From an uncultured Acidiferrobacteraceae bacterium (GTDB lineage Bacteria > Pseudomonadota > Gammaproteobacteria > Acidiferrobacterales > SZUA-150), in the NCBI GenBank assembly GCA_913009895.1, contig CAJVXY010000006.1:1-64000 (forward strand): 64,000 bases of DNA. Reading direction: 5' to 3'. The notes under the pieces were generated by a model that made no database searches, was not told where the DNA came from, and saw only the letters and a list, made by a program, of their open reading frames with translations. The position numbers were made by a program, and so were the translations under genes. This document shows, piece after piece, positions 36,528 to 44,570 of the stretch. Every line of letters starts with the position of its first letter. Position 1 is the first letter of the stretch.

Positions 36528-37184
36528 ATGGTTCATCCAATTATCGAAGATCTCCTTTGGAGGCATGCCACAAAAAAGTACGATGCAACAAGGAAGGTTT
36601 CTCAAGAGGATCTTGATGTGCTATTTGAGGCGATGCGCCTCTCTGCGTCATCCATTAACTCGCAACCATGGAAGTTTGTAGTTATTGAGAGCAGTGAGTC
36701 AAAGGAACGTATGCATAAGACATTTGCTTATAAACATCAATATAACCAGCCTCATGTGTTTGATAGCTCACATATTATTCTCTTTGCATACAACACACAC
36801 TACACGCGTGATGATTATGCTCAAGTAGTAGATAAAGGGATTGAGGATAGGCGAATCAAACCAGAGAATCGTGAGAGTGCCTTTGGCGCCTTTACCTTTG
36901 CCGAGCTTAATACCGATGAAACAGGAAATACAAGTTGTTGGACAAAAGCACAAACCTATCTTGCTTTTGGCAACACCTTGCATGCCCTGGCCCGCCTCAG
37001 AATAGATTCGACACCCCTGGAAGGAATAGACATTGATTTAGTCAACGAAGAGTTTAAAGAGGAGCTTGATGGCTATCAGTGTGACGTGGCTTTGGCTATT
37101 GGGTATCATCATCCCAAAGATGACTACAACGCAAAACTTCCCAAGTCACGACGTAGCCTGGATAGTATTTTAGTTCGCATATAA
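36528..37184 (+). CDS. Nitroreductase-family FMN oxidoreductase
   Basis: The product has 218 aa with NfsB-like features. The N-terminal RHATKKYDATRKV and RLSASSINSQPWKFVVI bind FMN. GNTLHALARLRIDSTPLEGID and the C-terminal ALAIGYHHPKDDYN...KSRRSLDSI complete the fold. It reduces nitroaromatics or quinones with NAD(P)H. AAGGG precedes the ATG. It lies between the RelE fragment and the IS110-type element, so it may be cassette cargo, though no clear attC was seen on its left side. Confidence 0.88.
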   Translation: MVHPIIEDLLWRHATKKYDATRKVSQEDLDVLFEAMRLSASSINSQPWKFVVIESSESKERMHKTFAYKHQYNQPHVFDSSHIILFAYNTHYTRDDYAQVVDKGIEDRRIKPENRESAFGAFTFAELNTDETGNTSCWTKAQTYLAFGNTLHALARLRIDSTPLEGIDIDLVNEEFKEELDGYQCDVALAIGYHHPKDDYNAKLPKSRRSLDSILVRI

Positions 37185-37193
37185 GATGCGCAT

Positions 37194-37248
37194 ATCAAAT
37201 CGCTCAACTGGACGCGGCTGGCATCGTCAATTAGCTAAAACGTTGATA
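37194..37248 (+). other. Degenerate attC-like sequence after the nitroreductase gene
   Basis: TATCAAA at the left and GTTGATA at the right are near-complementary R''- and R'-like boxes, and GCTCAAC (37202-37208) also fits RYYYAAC. The internal stem is poor. It ends exactly where the inverted repeat of the IS110-type element begins. It is a weak call by itself. Confidence 0.35.
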
Positions 37249-38811
37249 TGACTTTCCGCTGTCAATAGCACAGCCGATCTCCTTCCAATAAAAATTAGAC
37301 CCCCTTCACCGATTTAAGATTAGGTGTGAGCACGGCACCAGTATAACGACGGTTGTCATGCTGATATGCGCGGGTTGGTTACCGCCTTACTTGTGTACGC
37401 CGCGAAGAGACCTCTCTCTAGGTACGTGCATCATTGTTTTGTTGTTATAACAAAGCAAGGCACTTAACGTTTTCGAGGATGCTTCTCACCGTGGTGGCGT
37501 GCCCACACGCAATCTTACTCCAGTGTGATGTTGTTCTTTTGTTTACACGACTCCTTTTAAAAATAGATGGGGTTTTCAATCTAATTGGTTCTAACGCGGG
37601 TACTTCACTTCAGTGGCAATGGCCCACATAAATCCTGCAAGTTCGCGCGCGAGCGCCACGACGGTCACATTGTGGGGTTTGCCTTTGCGTTGCATGTGTC
37701 GATACCGCTGGGTGAGTCTCAGTTGGGCCTTCCAGGCAATATTCCGTATCGATAGGGGTAGTGTTTCTTGTCGTTTCTGGATTTCAGGACTGACTTTAGC
37801 GGGGTAGCGATAACACCAGGCCGCTTCGATCAGGATACGGCGTACATGGCCATTGCCGGTTTTGGTGATACGTCCGCGTAATTGTCGTGGTCCACTGGAG
37901 TATTCCGAGGGGGTTAAGCCTAAAAAACTCATTAGCTGTTTTGGGTTATCGAATCGACTCAGATCACCGAGTTCCGATATGACGGTCACAGCCACCACCA
38001 TTTTAACACCGCGCAGACTCATCAAAGCCACTACGGCGGGATAGAGTCGCCATTGTTTAACAAATATTTCAATTTGTTCATTCATTCGTTGTAGTCGATG
38101 TTGCGCTTCAGTCACTGCATTCACATATTCCTGAAATACAATCTGTTGCGCGGCAGAGGGACAACGCACTTCATCGGCCAACCAACGACAATGTGCCTCC
38201 GTCCAGGAGGTTTTGCCCTGGTAACGAATATCGTGACGCAGTAAAAATGATTTTAATCGTTGTCGTGCTGACTTTTGTATCAGCATGGCATCTTCTCTTG
38301 CGCGGGATAAATCTCGAATCGCTTCATCTTCCCGGTCAGGCACATAGACCGGGGTCAGTTCCCCCGCCCGAAACAGCCGGGCCAACTGAATAGCATCGCG
38401 TTTATCGGTTTTTACTTTGTCACCGGCCTTCTTGGGAATGAGCGACGGTGCCACGACCCAACAATCATGACCTTCTGAGACCAGATAGCGATACAGCTCA
38501 TAACCACACGGCCCGGCTTCGTAACAAAAGTGCAACGTTTTACCCAGTGAAACCAGTTTACGCAGGGTTTTACGCGTCGCATCCTGGGTTCCTCCGATTT
38601 TTCCGTAGCGTCGTACTTCAGTATTTGACCCCTCTGCAATGGCGATTTCGATGCTGTCTTTGTGTACATCCATACCTATGAAGAGTATGTTTTTGTTCAT
38701 GTCGACCTCCGATCCCGTTAATTAATGGCTTTGTCCTTAATCATTATGGCTCTGACGCACTGCGTTAATCCACGCTTGGGACGGAGGTCGGCGCCAGAAG
38801 CGGAAAGTCAT
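37248..38811 (-). mobile_element. IS110/IS1111-type insertion sequence
   Basis: A DEDD transposase gene is bracketed by an exact 13-bp inverted repeat, ATGACTTTCCGCT at 37248-37260 and its complement at 38799-38811. Long non-coding DNA (about 330 nt) lies downstream of the transposase and only about 100 nt upstream. Short inverted repeats and a long 3' non-coding region are features of the IS1111 subgroup, where that region encodes the guide (seek/bridge) RNA. The upstream part holds a hairpin (CGACCTCCG ... CGGAGGTCG). True termini may extend a few bases beyond the repeats. Confidence 0.72.
37591..38700 (-). CDS. IS110-family DEDD transposase
   Basis: The product has 369 aa. The N-terminal RuvC-like DEDD domain has Asp in [10 protein letters not shown] and the KTDKRDA motif. 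The C-terminal Tnp2 domain carries the Ser-recombinase-like site [27 protein letters not shown]. Full length with no frameshift, so possibly active. It works with a structured RNA from the element's own non-coding DNA to choose targets. The start ATG 38700 lies just inside the upstream hairpin. Confidence 0.93.
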   Translation of the reverse strand: MNKNILFIGMDVHKDSIEIAIAEGSNTEVRRYGKIGGTQDATRKTLRKLVSLGKTLHFCYEAGPCGYELYRYLVSEGHDCWVVAPSLIPKKAGDKVKTDKRDAIQLARLFRAGELTPVYVPDREDEAIRDLSRAREDAMLIQKSARQRLKSFLLRHDIRYQGKTSWTEAHCRWLADEVRCPSAAQQIVFQEYVNAVTEAQHRLQRMNEQIEIFVKQWRLYPAVVALMSLRGVKMVVAVTVISELGDLSRFDNPKQLMSFLGLTPSEYSSGPRQLRGRITKTGNGHVRRILIEAAWCYRYPAKVSPEIQKRQETLPLSIRNIAWKAQLRLTQRYRHMQRKGKPHNVTVVALARELAGFMWAIATEVKYPR

Positions 38812-38846
38812 TATGTCTATGCCTCAATTCACCTTTATTAATTATT

Positions 38847-39503
38847 CTATAGAAGTTTCCAGCCGTAAATAACTGTCATTCCAATAGTGTAGGCAGCGAG
38901 AATAAAAACATTGATAGGATTTCCAGAAAGCTTGGGTGTTTTTATTTGTGACACATTTAAGGCTGCGAGTCCTAGTCCGCTAGCATAGAGAATGACAGAA
39001 AAAATACCATGGCTAAAAATACCCTCGAATAAAAACATGAAGACAAGAAATATATTGTTGTTATCAAGCGCTAGTCCCGTGTATTTGCTTCCGTCAGCAA
39101 GGCCGTAGGTACTAAAATAACTTAGCCGTAATGCACTGGCTGCTAGTATTAGAAATGCACCGGGTAGATAGATAAGCTCGAAATTTCCATAACTTAAAAG
39201 CAAAATGGCAGGCGTGACACCGTAGCTAACAATGTCTATTAAAACATCAAGTTGGCCTCCAAAAATTCGGTCATTATCGGTACGTCCTTTCATCCTGCGC
39301 GCAATGAGACCGTCTGCCCAGTCAAAAGCAACCGCCCAAATCATGCCAATCATTGCTGCTGCGTAAAGCCCTGAAATGCTGTAATAAATAGCAAGAAGTG
39401 TGAAAGCCAATCCAGAAAGCGAGCAAATATTAGGCAGGTCTTTAGCATAGGAGAGAATAGAATTAGGCTGTAAGTCTTGAGATTTAGCGTTTTCAGCGGT
39501 CAT
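38847..39503 (-). CDS. CDP-alcohol phosphatidyltransferase (PssA-like)
   Basis: The product has 218 aa and about six membrane helices. The CDP-alcohol motif DWADGLIARR ... FGGQLDVLID supplies Asp61, Asp64, Asp86 and Asp90. The spacer between the AR and G positions is 12 residues, longer than the usual 8-9. Members swap CMP for an alcohol to make phospholipid head groups. AAAGG lies upstream of ATG 39503. It is divergent from a cytidylyltransferase gene with only about 110 nt between the starts, suggesting a shared regulatory region and pathway. Confidence 0.86.
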   Translation of the reverse strand: MTAENAKSQDLQPNSILSYAKDLPNICSLSGLAFTLLAIYYSISGLYAAAMIGMIWAVAFDWADGLIARRMKGRTDNDRIFGGQLDVLIDIVSYGVTPAILLLSYGNFELIYLPGAFLILAASALRLSYFSTYGLADGSKYTGLALDNNNIFLVFMFLFEGIFSHGIFSVILYASGLGLAALNVSQIKTPKLSGNPINVFILAAYTIGMTVIYGWKLL

Positions 39504-39614
39504 TGTTTTACCTTTCTATGATAATTTATTAAAGAGGGCTTTGAACCAGTAATAAACATCACCCTGGAGAAAAATGTGATACAATATCTCGTTTATTCGG
39601 GAGAAAAGCAAATA

Positions 39615-40037
39615 ATGCTTGTATACACAGTAGGAACTTGGGATTTATTGCATGTAGGTCATTTGGCGATACTCCAACATTGCAAAACGCTCGGTGGTAC
39701 AGTTGCGGTTGGCGTTGCTTCAGATGATGTTGTTGCAAGCTATAAAAAAAATCGTCCCGTTGTTCCGCTTGAACAAAGAATGAAAATGTTAAAAGCGTTA
39801 CGATGTGTTGATATTGTACGCCCTTACCATGATTTGGAGTACACATCTGCTTGTAGAGAGCTGGGGGTTGATATTTTTGTTATCGGCGAGGATTGGGGAA
39901 ATGCTCCGCACAATCTTGAAGTTGAATCTTTCTTAAAAGCAGCTGGTAAGTCTGTTATTCAAGTAAGTTATCACCCTCAAACTTCATCCACAAAAATAAA
40001 AGAAAAAACCATAGCCCAACTTCATGCAGTCGCATGA
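39615..40037 (+). CDS. Cytidylyltransferase-family protein (TagD-like)
   Basis: The start at ATG 39615 is preferred (GGGAG upstream), giving 140 aa, the usual size of glycerol-3-phosphate cytidylyltransferases. GTWDLLHVGHL provides the HxGH nucleotide-binding site (His13, His16), RMKMLKALRCVD is the core helix and TSSTKIKE replaces the usual RTxGISTT. It would join CTP to a phospho-alcohol, giving a CDP-alcohol. Paired with the divergent CDP-alcohol phosphotransferase it suggests a two-step route to an unusual head group. The substrate is inferred only. Confidence 0.82.
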   Translation: MLVYTVGTWDLLHVGHLAILQHCKTLGGTVAVGVASDDVVASYKKNRPVVPLEQRMKMLKALRCVDIVRPYHDLEYTSACRELGVDIFVIGEDWGNAPHNLEVESFLKAAGKSVIQVSYHPQTSSTKIKEKTIAQLHAVA

Positions 40038-40067
40038 AGTTAACAACCTACGAACTAAAAGTAACAA

Positions 40068-40259
40068 CTGGGGACAGACCACAATGGCACTTACTTAAGC
40101 CCAATAAGTCCTTTTTGTAGGTTGGACTGAGGAACGAAGTCCAACAGTGGCGCTTTATTTAACACTTGCGTTGGACTTCGTTCCTCAGTCCAACCTACGG
40201 TAAACCATGTTTAAACCAGATATTAGGCTTAAGTCAGTGCCATTGGGGACAGACCACAG
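40068..40259. repeat. Nested palindromic repeat between two GGGACAGACCAC copies
   Basis: A perfect 29-bp inverted repeat (40117-40145 with 40170-40198, beginning GTAGGTTGGACTGAGGAACG) is enclosed by a second, imperfect inverted pair of about 25 bp (AATGGCACT..ACTTAAGCC). Outside both are direct copies of GGGGACAGACCACA (40070 and 40245). A further GGGACAGACCAC copy occurs at 41244-41255. This looks like a REP/MITE composite, probably transposed as a unit. Confidence 0.8.
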
Positions 40260-40378
40260 TTACCCTTAAAAGAATTTTTGTAGCAAGAGCAAAAACTATT
40301 CATTAAATTTTTACTACGAACAAAATATTCTTGCCCTCAGCAATATGAATACCTGTATTAAATACGAGAAAAGTCCTT

Positions 40379-40786
40379 CTATGACTGAGAGAGGAAATCT
40401 GACACGGATATTGCAGTAGCTGGAAACGCTTTTAATATTTTTTTATCCTGGGTAACCAATTTTGTATCAAAATGATGAGCGAGTGCAACAAATTCACAGT
40501 CGTATGATGAGCAGTTACTTTCATCTATGAGTGCGAGCACTTGTGGCGATGAAACGTCATATTCATGACGAATTATAATTGACTCAGCGGTATCTTGAAG
40601 CTGCATCGCTTTTTCCAGAGTGATAATTTTTTTTCTAAGGTAAAGCGCCATAACATTACGAAACTCGCTTTTCCAAAGTATGGGTGCTGACCAGTCAGGG
40701 TCAATTTTGTAAATGTTTTCAACTGAATCTGTATGCGAAGTGGGGAGCAGAAGGTAAGAAATGATATTGGTATCAGTAATAATCAT
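40379..40786 (-). CDS. VapC/FitB-type PIN-domain toxin
   Basis: The product has 135 aa. The PIN acidic residues are seen in IITDTNIISYLLL (Asp5), LWKSEFRNVM (Glu), SSYDCEFVALAH (Asp) and LVTQDKKIL (Asp). It is expected to cleave RNA, often tRNA. Its ATG overlaps the antitoxin stop (ATGA). The antitoxin is of the FitA type. Confidence 0.92.
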   Translation of the reverse strand: MIITDTNIISYLLLPTSHTDSVENIYKIDPDWSAPILWKSEFRNVMALYLRKKIITLEKAMQLQDTAESIIIRHEYDVSSPQVLALIDESNCSSYDCEFVALAHHFDTKLVTQDKKILKAFPATAISVSDFLSQS

Positions 40787-41025
40787 GGCCTGCCTTCATC
40801 TATAGCCTGGTCAATATCCTCCGCAGTAATGGTGCCAGGTTTTATCTGGGAGCGAATAGCGCGAATCGTGCTGAGTCGTTCATCCGGGCTGATTCGCCTG
40901 GGAAATAAAGAGCGTTTAAGGCACACAATAACCTCGCTATTTATGCTTCGATGGTGTTGTTTTGCAATATTTTTTAACTCATCGTAGAGATCATCCGGGA
41001 TATTCTTTATGGTCAAGGCAGGCAT
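40783..41025 (-). CDS. FitA-type ribbon-helix-helix antitoxin
   Basis: The product has 80 aa. The N-terminal MPALTIKNIPDDLYDELKNIAKQHHRSINSEVI is a typical Arc/MetJ RHH DNA-binding fold. The C-terminal part (ITAEDIDQAIDEGRP) is the toxin-binding tail. GGAG is placed 8 nt before the ATG. It should autoregulate the operon at the repeats just upstream. Confidence 0.92.
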   Translation of the reverse strand: MPALTIKNIPDDLYDELKNIAKQHHRSINSEVIVCLKRSLFPRRISPDERLSTIRAIRSQIKPGTITAEDIDQAIDEGRP

Positions 41026-41048
41026 AGTACAGTCTCCATCAATTACTC

Positions 41049-41068
41049 ATGGTTGCATTATGGTTGCA
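41049..41068 (-). promoter_or_regulatory. Candidate operator of the FitAB-like operon
   Basis: ATGGTTGCA occurs twice, spaced by 11 bp (one helical turn), followed by GCAAAACGC. It lies 24 nt upstream of the antitoxin start, a typical RHH operator position. Confidence 0.5.
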
Positions 41069-41143
41069 AAACGCAACTAAGTCAAGTGGCTATTATACCC
41101 AATAATATTTAGGAACCCTGGGTCAGATCCCAATGGCAAGGAG

Positions 41144-41216
41144 GTAGCGTGTGCTGTGCGCACGTCCTTGTATAAAAACAGGACAAATAAGGAATCGTGC
41201 GCATAGCGCACGCTAC
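41144..41216. repeat. Palindromic repeat, GTAGCGTGCGC family
   Basis: The 21-nt arms (41144-41164 and 41196-41216) are complementary except for two positions. The same family occurs at 54133-54207. The spacer is about 31 nt. Confidence 0.8.
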
Positions 41217-41296
41217 ATTTATCCAGAATGTACATCGCCATTCGGGACAGACCACGGTTTCCCAAAAATAGTTAGATCAGGGTAAAAATGTTAGCC

Positions 41297-42328
41297 CTAC
41301 TCTCTTGTTAATGCGCGCGCGATCATTTGCTGAACCTGTTTATTCGCTTTTAAATAAATCAAATCCATCTCTGGGTGCTGAGTCTTGAATACTCGAAATA
41401 TTTCATCGGCAAATGCCTGTCCAATATTTTCAACCTCATCAAAATCAAATATAACTGTCTTGAATTTTTCTACTCTTGCCAATAACCTTTTTGCTTGTGA
41501 CCTCGATACAAGTTTTTCATCCCCATATTGTGTTAGCCTGACAGGTACTACTGTTTTGTTAAATCCGTAATCATCACCTGTTGTAAAGGCATCAAATATT
41601 TCTTTTGAAGTTCTTGAGGCGTTATTGGCTATTTTCATGAATACGCCCGTGCCTGATTGAAACCGCTGCCGCTCCATAATCCAGTCTTCAACCTCATCAT
41701 GTTTATGTGAGAAATAAACACTGCCTGATAAAATGGCAAAATCATCAAACATTCGTGAACTAAAAAATATACCCTCGCCAGTATGATTATCCGGGTCAGT
41801 TGTTAATTTACCCTTGGCTAACTCCAACACAGAATGGCGTTCGTCCAGCAAGTCTAATGCTCGTTGAATTTTTTTGAATATGCCCACGCCATCATCGTAA
41901 ACGACTATCTCGGTATTCGTAGCAGTTTTAGTCACCTGGATATGCAGACGTTGCCCGGATGAATGATCAATAGCATTATTAATTATTTCCGTGACCCCAT
42001 AATGCCAAATATCAATAACATTACCTGGCAAATCTCCGACGAAGCCGGCTAAATCTTCTCGCCAAACAACGTCTTCTGCCAAAGTACCGTCAAGACTATA
42101 TATGTGCTCCCATTTCTCTAACGGGTGAAGTAAATAATGCCTATTTCGAGTCGCGCCCCTAACAAGCAAAGCGTGCTGCTCAGTTAATTTTTTAACGTGT
42201 TTATTGACGGCCTGCCTGGATATATCAAAATTACGAGCCGCCAGGGACGTGATATCTCCAGGGTGGTGCTCAACATTGTCGAGGATAAATTGGCGTATTT
42301 CTTGCCCTCTTTTTCTAATTCCTGCCAT
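41297..42328 (-). CDS. Regulator with HTH, GHKL ATPase and STAS-like (DUF4325) domains
   Basis: The product has 343 aa. Residues 1-65 form a winged HTH (FDISRQAVNKHVKKL). Residues about 100-200 form a histidine-kinase-like ATPase: N box TEIINNAIDHS, G1 YDDGVGI, G2 HTGEGIFFSSRMFD. Residues about 255-340 form the DUF4325 STAS-like domain (VIFDFDEVENIGQAFADEIFRVF). No His-phosphoacceptor or receiver domain is present. The fold mix resembles an anti-sigma/STAS switch fused with a DNA-binding head. Upstream repeats probably allow autoregulation. The regulated process is unknown. Confidence 0.85.
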   Translation of the reverse strand: MAGIRKRGQEIRQFILDNVEHHPGDITSLAARNFDISRQAVNKHVKKLTEQHALLVRGATRNRHYLLHPLEKWEHIYSLDGTLAEDVVWREDLAGFVGDLPGNVIDIWHYGVTEIINNAIDHSSGQRLHIQVTKTATNTEIVVYDDGVGIFKKIQRALDLLDERHSVLELAKGKLTTDPDNHTGEGIFFSSRMFDDFAILSGSVYFSHKHDEVEDWIMERQRFQSGTGVFMKIANNASRTSKEIFDAFTTGDDYGFNKTVVPVRLTQYGDEKLVSRSQAKRLLARVEKFKTVIFDFDEVENIGQAFADEIFRVFKTQHPEMDLIYLKANKQVQQMIARALTRE

Positions 42329-42350
42329 ATCAATGACTTAGCCCGGTTAA

Positions 42351-42403
42351 TTGACAACCTTATTGCGATATATTGTCAACCTTATATAATGCTTTGTCAA
42401 CCT
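42351..42403 (-). promoter_or_regulatory. Three phased direct repeats before the HTH-GHKL-STAS gene
   Basis: TTG(A/T)CAACCT is repeated at 42351, 42373 and 42394, spaced 22 and 21 bp (about two helical turns each). On the minus strand each copy reads AGGTTG(A/T)CAA, and two contain TTGACA, a -35 consensus. The repeats lie 23-75 nt upstream of the start codon at 42328. They are good operator candidates for the encoded HTH domain. Confidence 0.6.
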
Positions 42404-42538
42404 ATTGTTGATTTTCAGATAAAAACCCGGGTTTTGCTTATTTTATTTCATTTAAAAATTCATTTTATTCATAATGTTGCAAACTCCCCCAGATTCCGGG
42501 CCTGGTATTTTTAAAACAATGAACTAAAGAATATTTTT

Positions 42539-44122
42539 ATGCAGTCAGACATTATCGCAATTGGTTTTTCTTTCGCCCTGGGCTTAGTGGCGCGGCTTAT
42601 TGGTCTGCCGCCACTGGTGGGATACCTGATTGCCGGCTTTGTACTGTTTGCCGCCGGTGGTCAACTGACCGAGACGCTCCGGGAATTCTCGGGAATGGGC
42701 GTCACCCTGCTGCTGTTTACCATTGGTCTCAAGCTGAGACTTAAAAGCCTGTTGATGCCCCAGATCTGGGGTGTGGCCGCCCTCCATATGCTGATTATCG
42801 TGATCATCGCTGCGCTGTTTATTTCTCTGCTCGGGATAATCGGCGTGTCCAGGTTTGTCGATATGGAACCCGGTGTGGTCGCCTTGATCGCCTTTGCCAT
42901 GAGTTTTTCCAGTACTGTGTTTGCGGTCAAGGTCCTGGAAGAGAAAGGTGAAATGTATTCGCTCTACGGGCGTCTCGCCATCGGCATCCTGATTATCCAG
43001 GACATTATTGCGGTGCTGTTTTTGGCGGTTTCAACAGGCAAGGTTCCTTCGATCTGGGCGCTGGCTTTGCTGGCGCTGATTCCGCTGCGGCCTTTATTGC
43101 AACGTATCCTGGAAAAATCGGGACACGGCGAATTACGGGTGCTATTCGGGCTGACACTGGCACTCGGTGGTGCCCAGATTTTTGAGATGGCCGGTGTCAA
43201 GGGAGATCTGGGTGCCCTGATCCTGGGCATGTTGCTGGCAAGCCATCACCAGGCCAGCCAGTTATCGCGCCAGTTGCTTGGTTTCAAGGATGTGTTCCTG
43301 GTCGGTTTTTTCCTGAGCATCGGGCTTTCCGGGCCCCTGGACTGGGGTGCAGCGGGAATCGGTCTGTTGCTGATATTGGTGGTGCCGATCAAAATGCTGT
43401 TGTTCTTTTTATTGTTATCGTGGTTTAGGTTACGCGTACGAACATCGATGCTGACTTCATTTTCTCTGGCCAACTACAGCGAATTTGGTTTAATCGTCGC
43501 GGTAGTCGGTGTATCAAATGCCTGGATAAGCCCGCAGTGGTTGATTGTGCTAGCCGTTTCCCTGTCCTTGTCTTTTTTACTTGCCGCACCCTTAAACACC
43601 GCTTCCAATATCCTTTATTTAAAACTGCGTAGCGGCTTTGCGAGATTTGAAAGCAAGGAACGACTCGCGGAGGAGCTGGCAATTGTGCCGGGTGACGCAA
43701 CGGTCATCATTTTTGGCATGGGGCGCGTCGGCAGCGGCACCTACGATGAAATCTGCAAGCGCGCAGGCAAAGGCGTACTGGGAGTGGATGTTGATTCTGA
43801 GACGGTTTCGGCCCAGGTAACCCTTGGGCGGCGGGTCATTAGTGGCAGCGCCACCGATCCGGATTTCTGGGACCGGATTGATCTCGGTGGTAAACGCATC
43901 AAACTGGTTTTGCTGGCAATGCCAAATATTCGGGAAAACCTGTTTGCCATTCAACAACTCAAAAATCTCGGTTACAGGGGCAAGGTGGCGGCAGTTGCCA
44001 AATACCCGGATGATGTTGAAGCACTACAACAGGCAGGTGTTGATGCCGCCTTTAACCTTTATGCCGAGGCCGGCGTCGGCTTTGCAGACAGTGTCAGTGC
44101 TTTACTGCCACAAGAGACTTGA
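42539..44122 (+). CDS. CPA2-family cation:proton antiporter with RCK/TrkA-N domain
   Basis: The product has 527 aa. The N-terminal 370 residues contain about 12 membrane helices, with Asp in GILIIQDIIAVLF and a GVKGDLGALILGML stretch, both typical of KefB/KefC-like antiporters. Residues about 385-527 are a Rossmann-fold RCK domain (VIIFGMGRVGSGTYDEI). It exchanges K+ or Na+ for protons; the ion cannot be decided. It is divergent from the HTH-GHKL-STAS gene. There is a very weak ribosome site before the ATG. Confidence 0.92.
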   Translation: MQSDIIAIGFSFALGLVARLIGLPPLVGYLIAGFVLFAAGGQLTETLREFSGMGVTLLLFTIGLKLRLKSLLMPQIWGVAALHMLIIVIIAALFISLLGIIGVSRFVDMEPGVVALIAFAMSFSSTVFAVKVLEEKGEMYSLYGRLAIGILIIQDIIAVLFLAVSTGKVPSIWALALLALIPLRPLLQRILEKSGHGELRVLFGLTLALGGAQIFEMAGVKGDLGALILGMLLASHHQASQLSRQLLGFKDVFLVGFFLSIGLSGPLDWGAAGIGLLLILVVPIKMLLFFLLLSWFRLRVRTSMLTSFSLANYSEFGLIVAVVGVSNAWISPQWLIVLAVSLSLSFLLAAPLNTASNILYLKLRSGFARFESKERLAEELAIVPGDATVIIFGMGRVGSGTYDEICKRAGKGVLGVDVDSETVSAQVTLGRRVISGSATDPDFWDRIDLGGKRIKLVLLAMPNIRENLFAIQQLKNLGYRGKVAAVAKYPDDVEALQQAGVDAAFNLYAEAGVGFADSVSALLPQET

Positions 44123-44227
44123 AACAGGCACCCGTGATTAAATGGATCAATGTGGTTTACAGTTATATATATGAAGTTGTTAGTCCAGCGATCAATTCCG
44201 GCAGCAATTGGTCAACTAACTGTTAGT

Positions 44228-44554
44228 TTAACCCGCTCCACTCTTTGCTAAAATCATTTCATCGAATGATTTTATCGCCAGCAAAATTTCCGCTGTATTA
44301 TATTCTGCGCCTTGGTAAACTTCTTCGGCGTATTCGTAAATTGCACTCTCGCTCGGCAAGGCAGCGTTTGCTTCAACCAATGTATTAAGTCTTGGCAGGA
44401 ACACCCATTGCAGCCATTGATTAAACTCAAGGGTGTCATAACAAAATGGCATTTGGCTGGCCAGTGCTTGTAACGGCGGCGGCACTGGTTGCCATTGGCC
44501 CTGGGCACGTAATGCCTGCTCCAGTTTCATGAGTATGTCTTTAATTTTGTCCAA
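44228..44554 (-). CDS. yqcC: YqcC family (DUF446) protein
   Basis: The product has 108 aa from TTG 44554, which has AAAGG about 10 nt upstream and lies 16 nt after the preceding gene. An ATG start 24 nt further in is the alternative. The family core is WQPVPPPLQALASQMPFCYDTLEFNQWLQWVFLPRL. The function is unknown. It follows a YdcF-like gene on the same strand and is likely co-transcribed with it. The longer frame up to 44701 is rejected because it would overlap the YdcF-like gene in antisense of the normal start. Confidence 0.85.
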   Translation of the reverse strand: MDKIKDILMKLEQALRAQGQWQPVPPPLQALASQMPFCYDTLEFNQWLQWVFLPRLNTLVEANAALPSESAIYEYAEEVYQGAEYNTAEILLAIKSFDEMILAKSGAG

Positions 44555-44570
44555 TATACTGGCGCCTTTC

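Noticed and set aside
37434-37631. Rightward 65-codon frame near the IS110-type element
   Set aside because: It overlaps the transposase 3' end in antisense and lies in the element's non-coding part.
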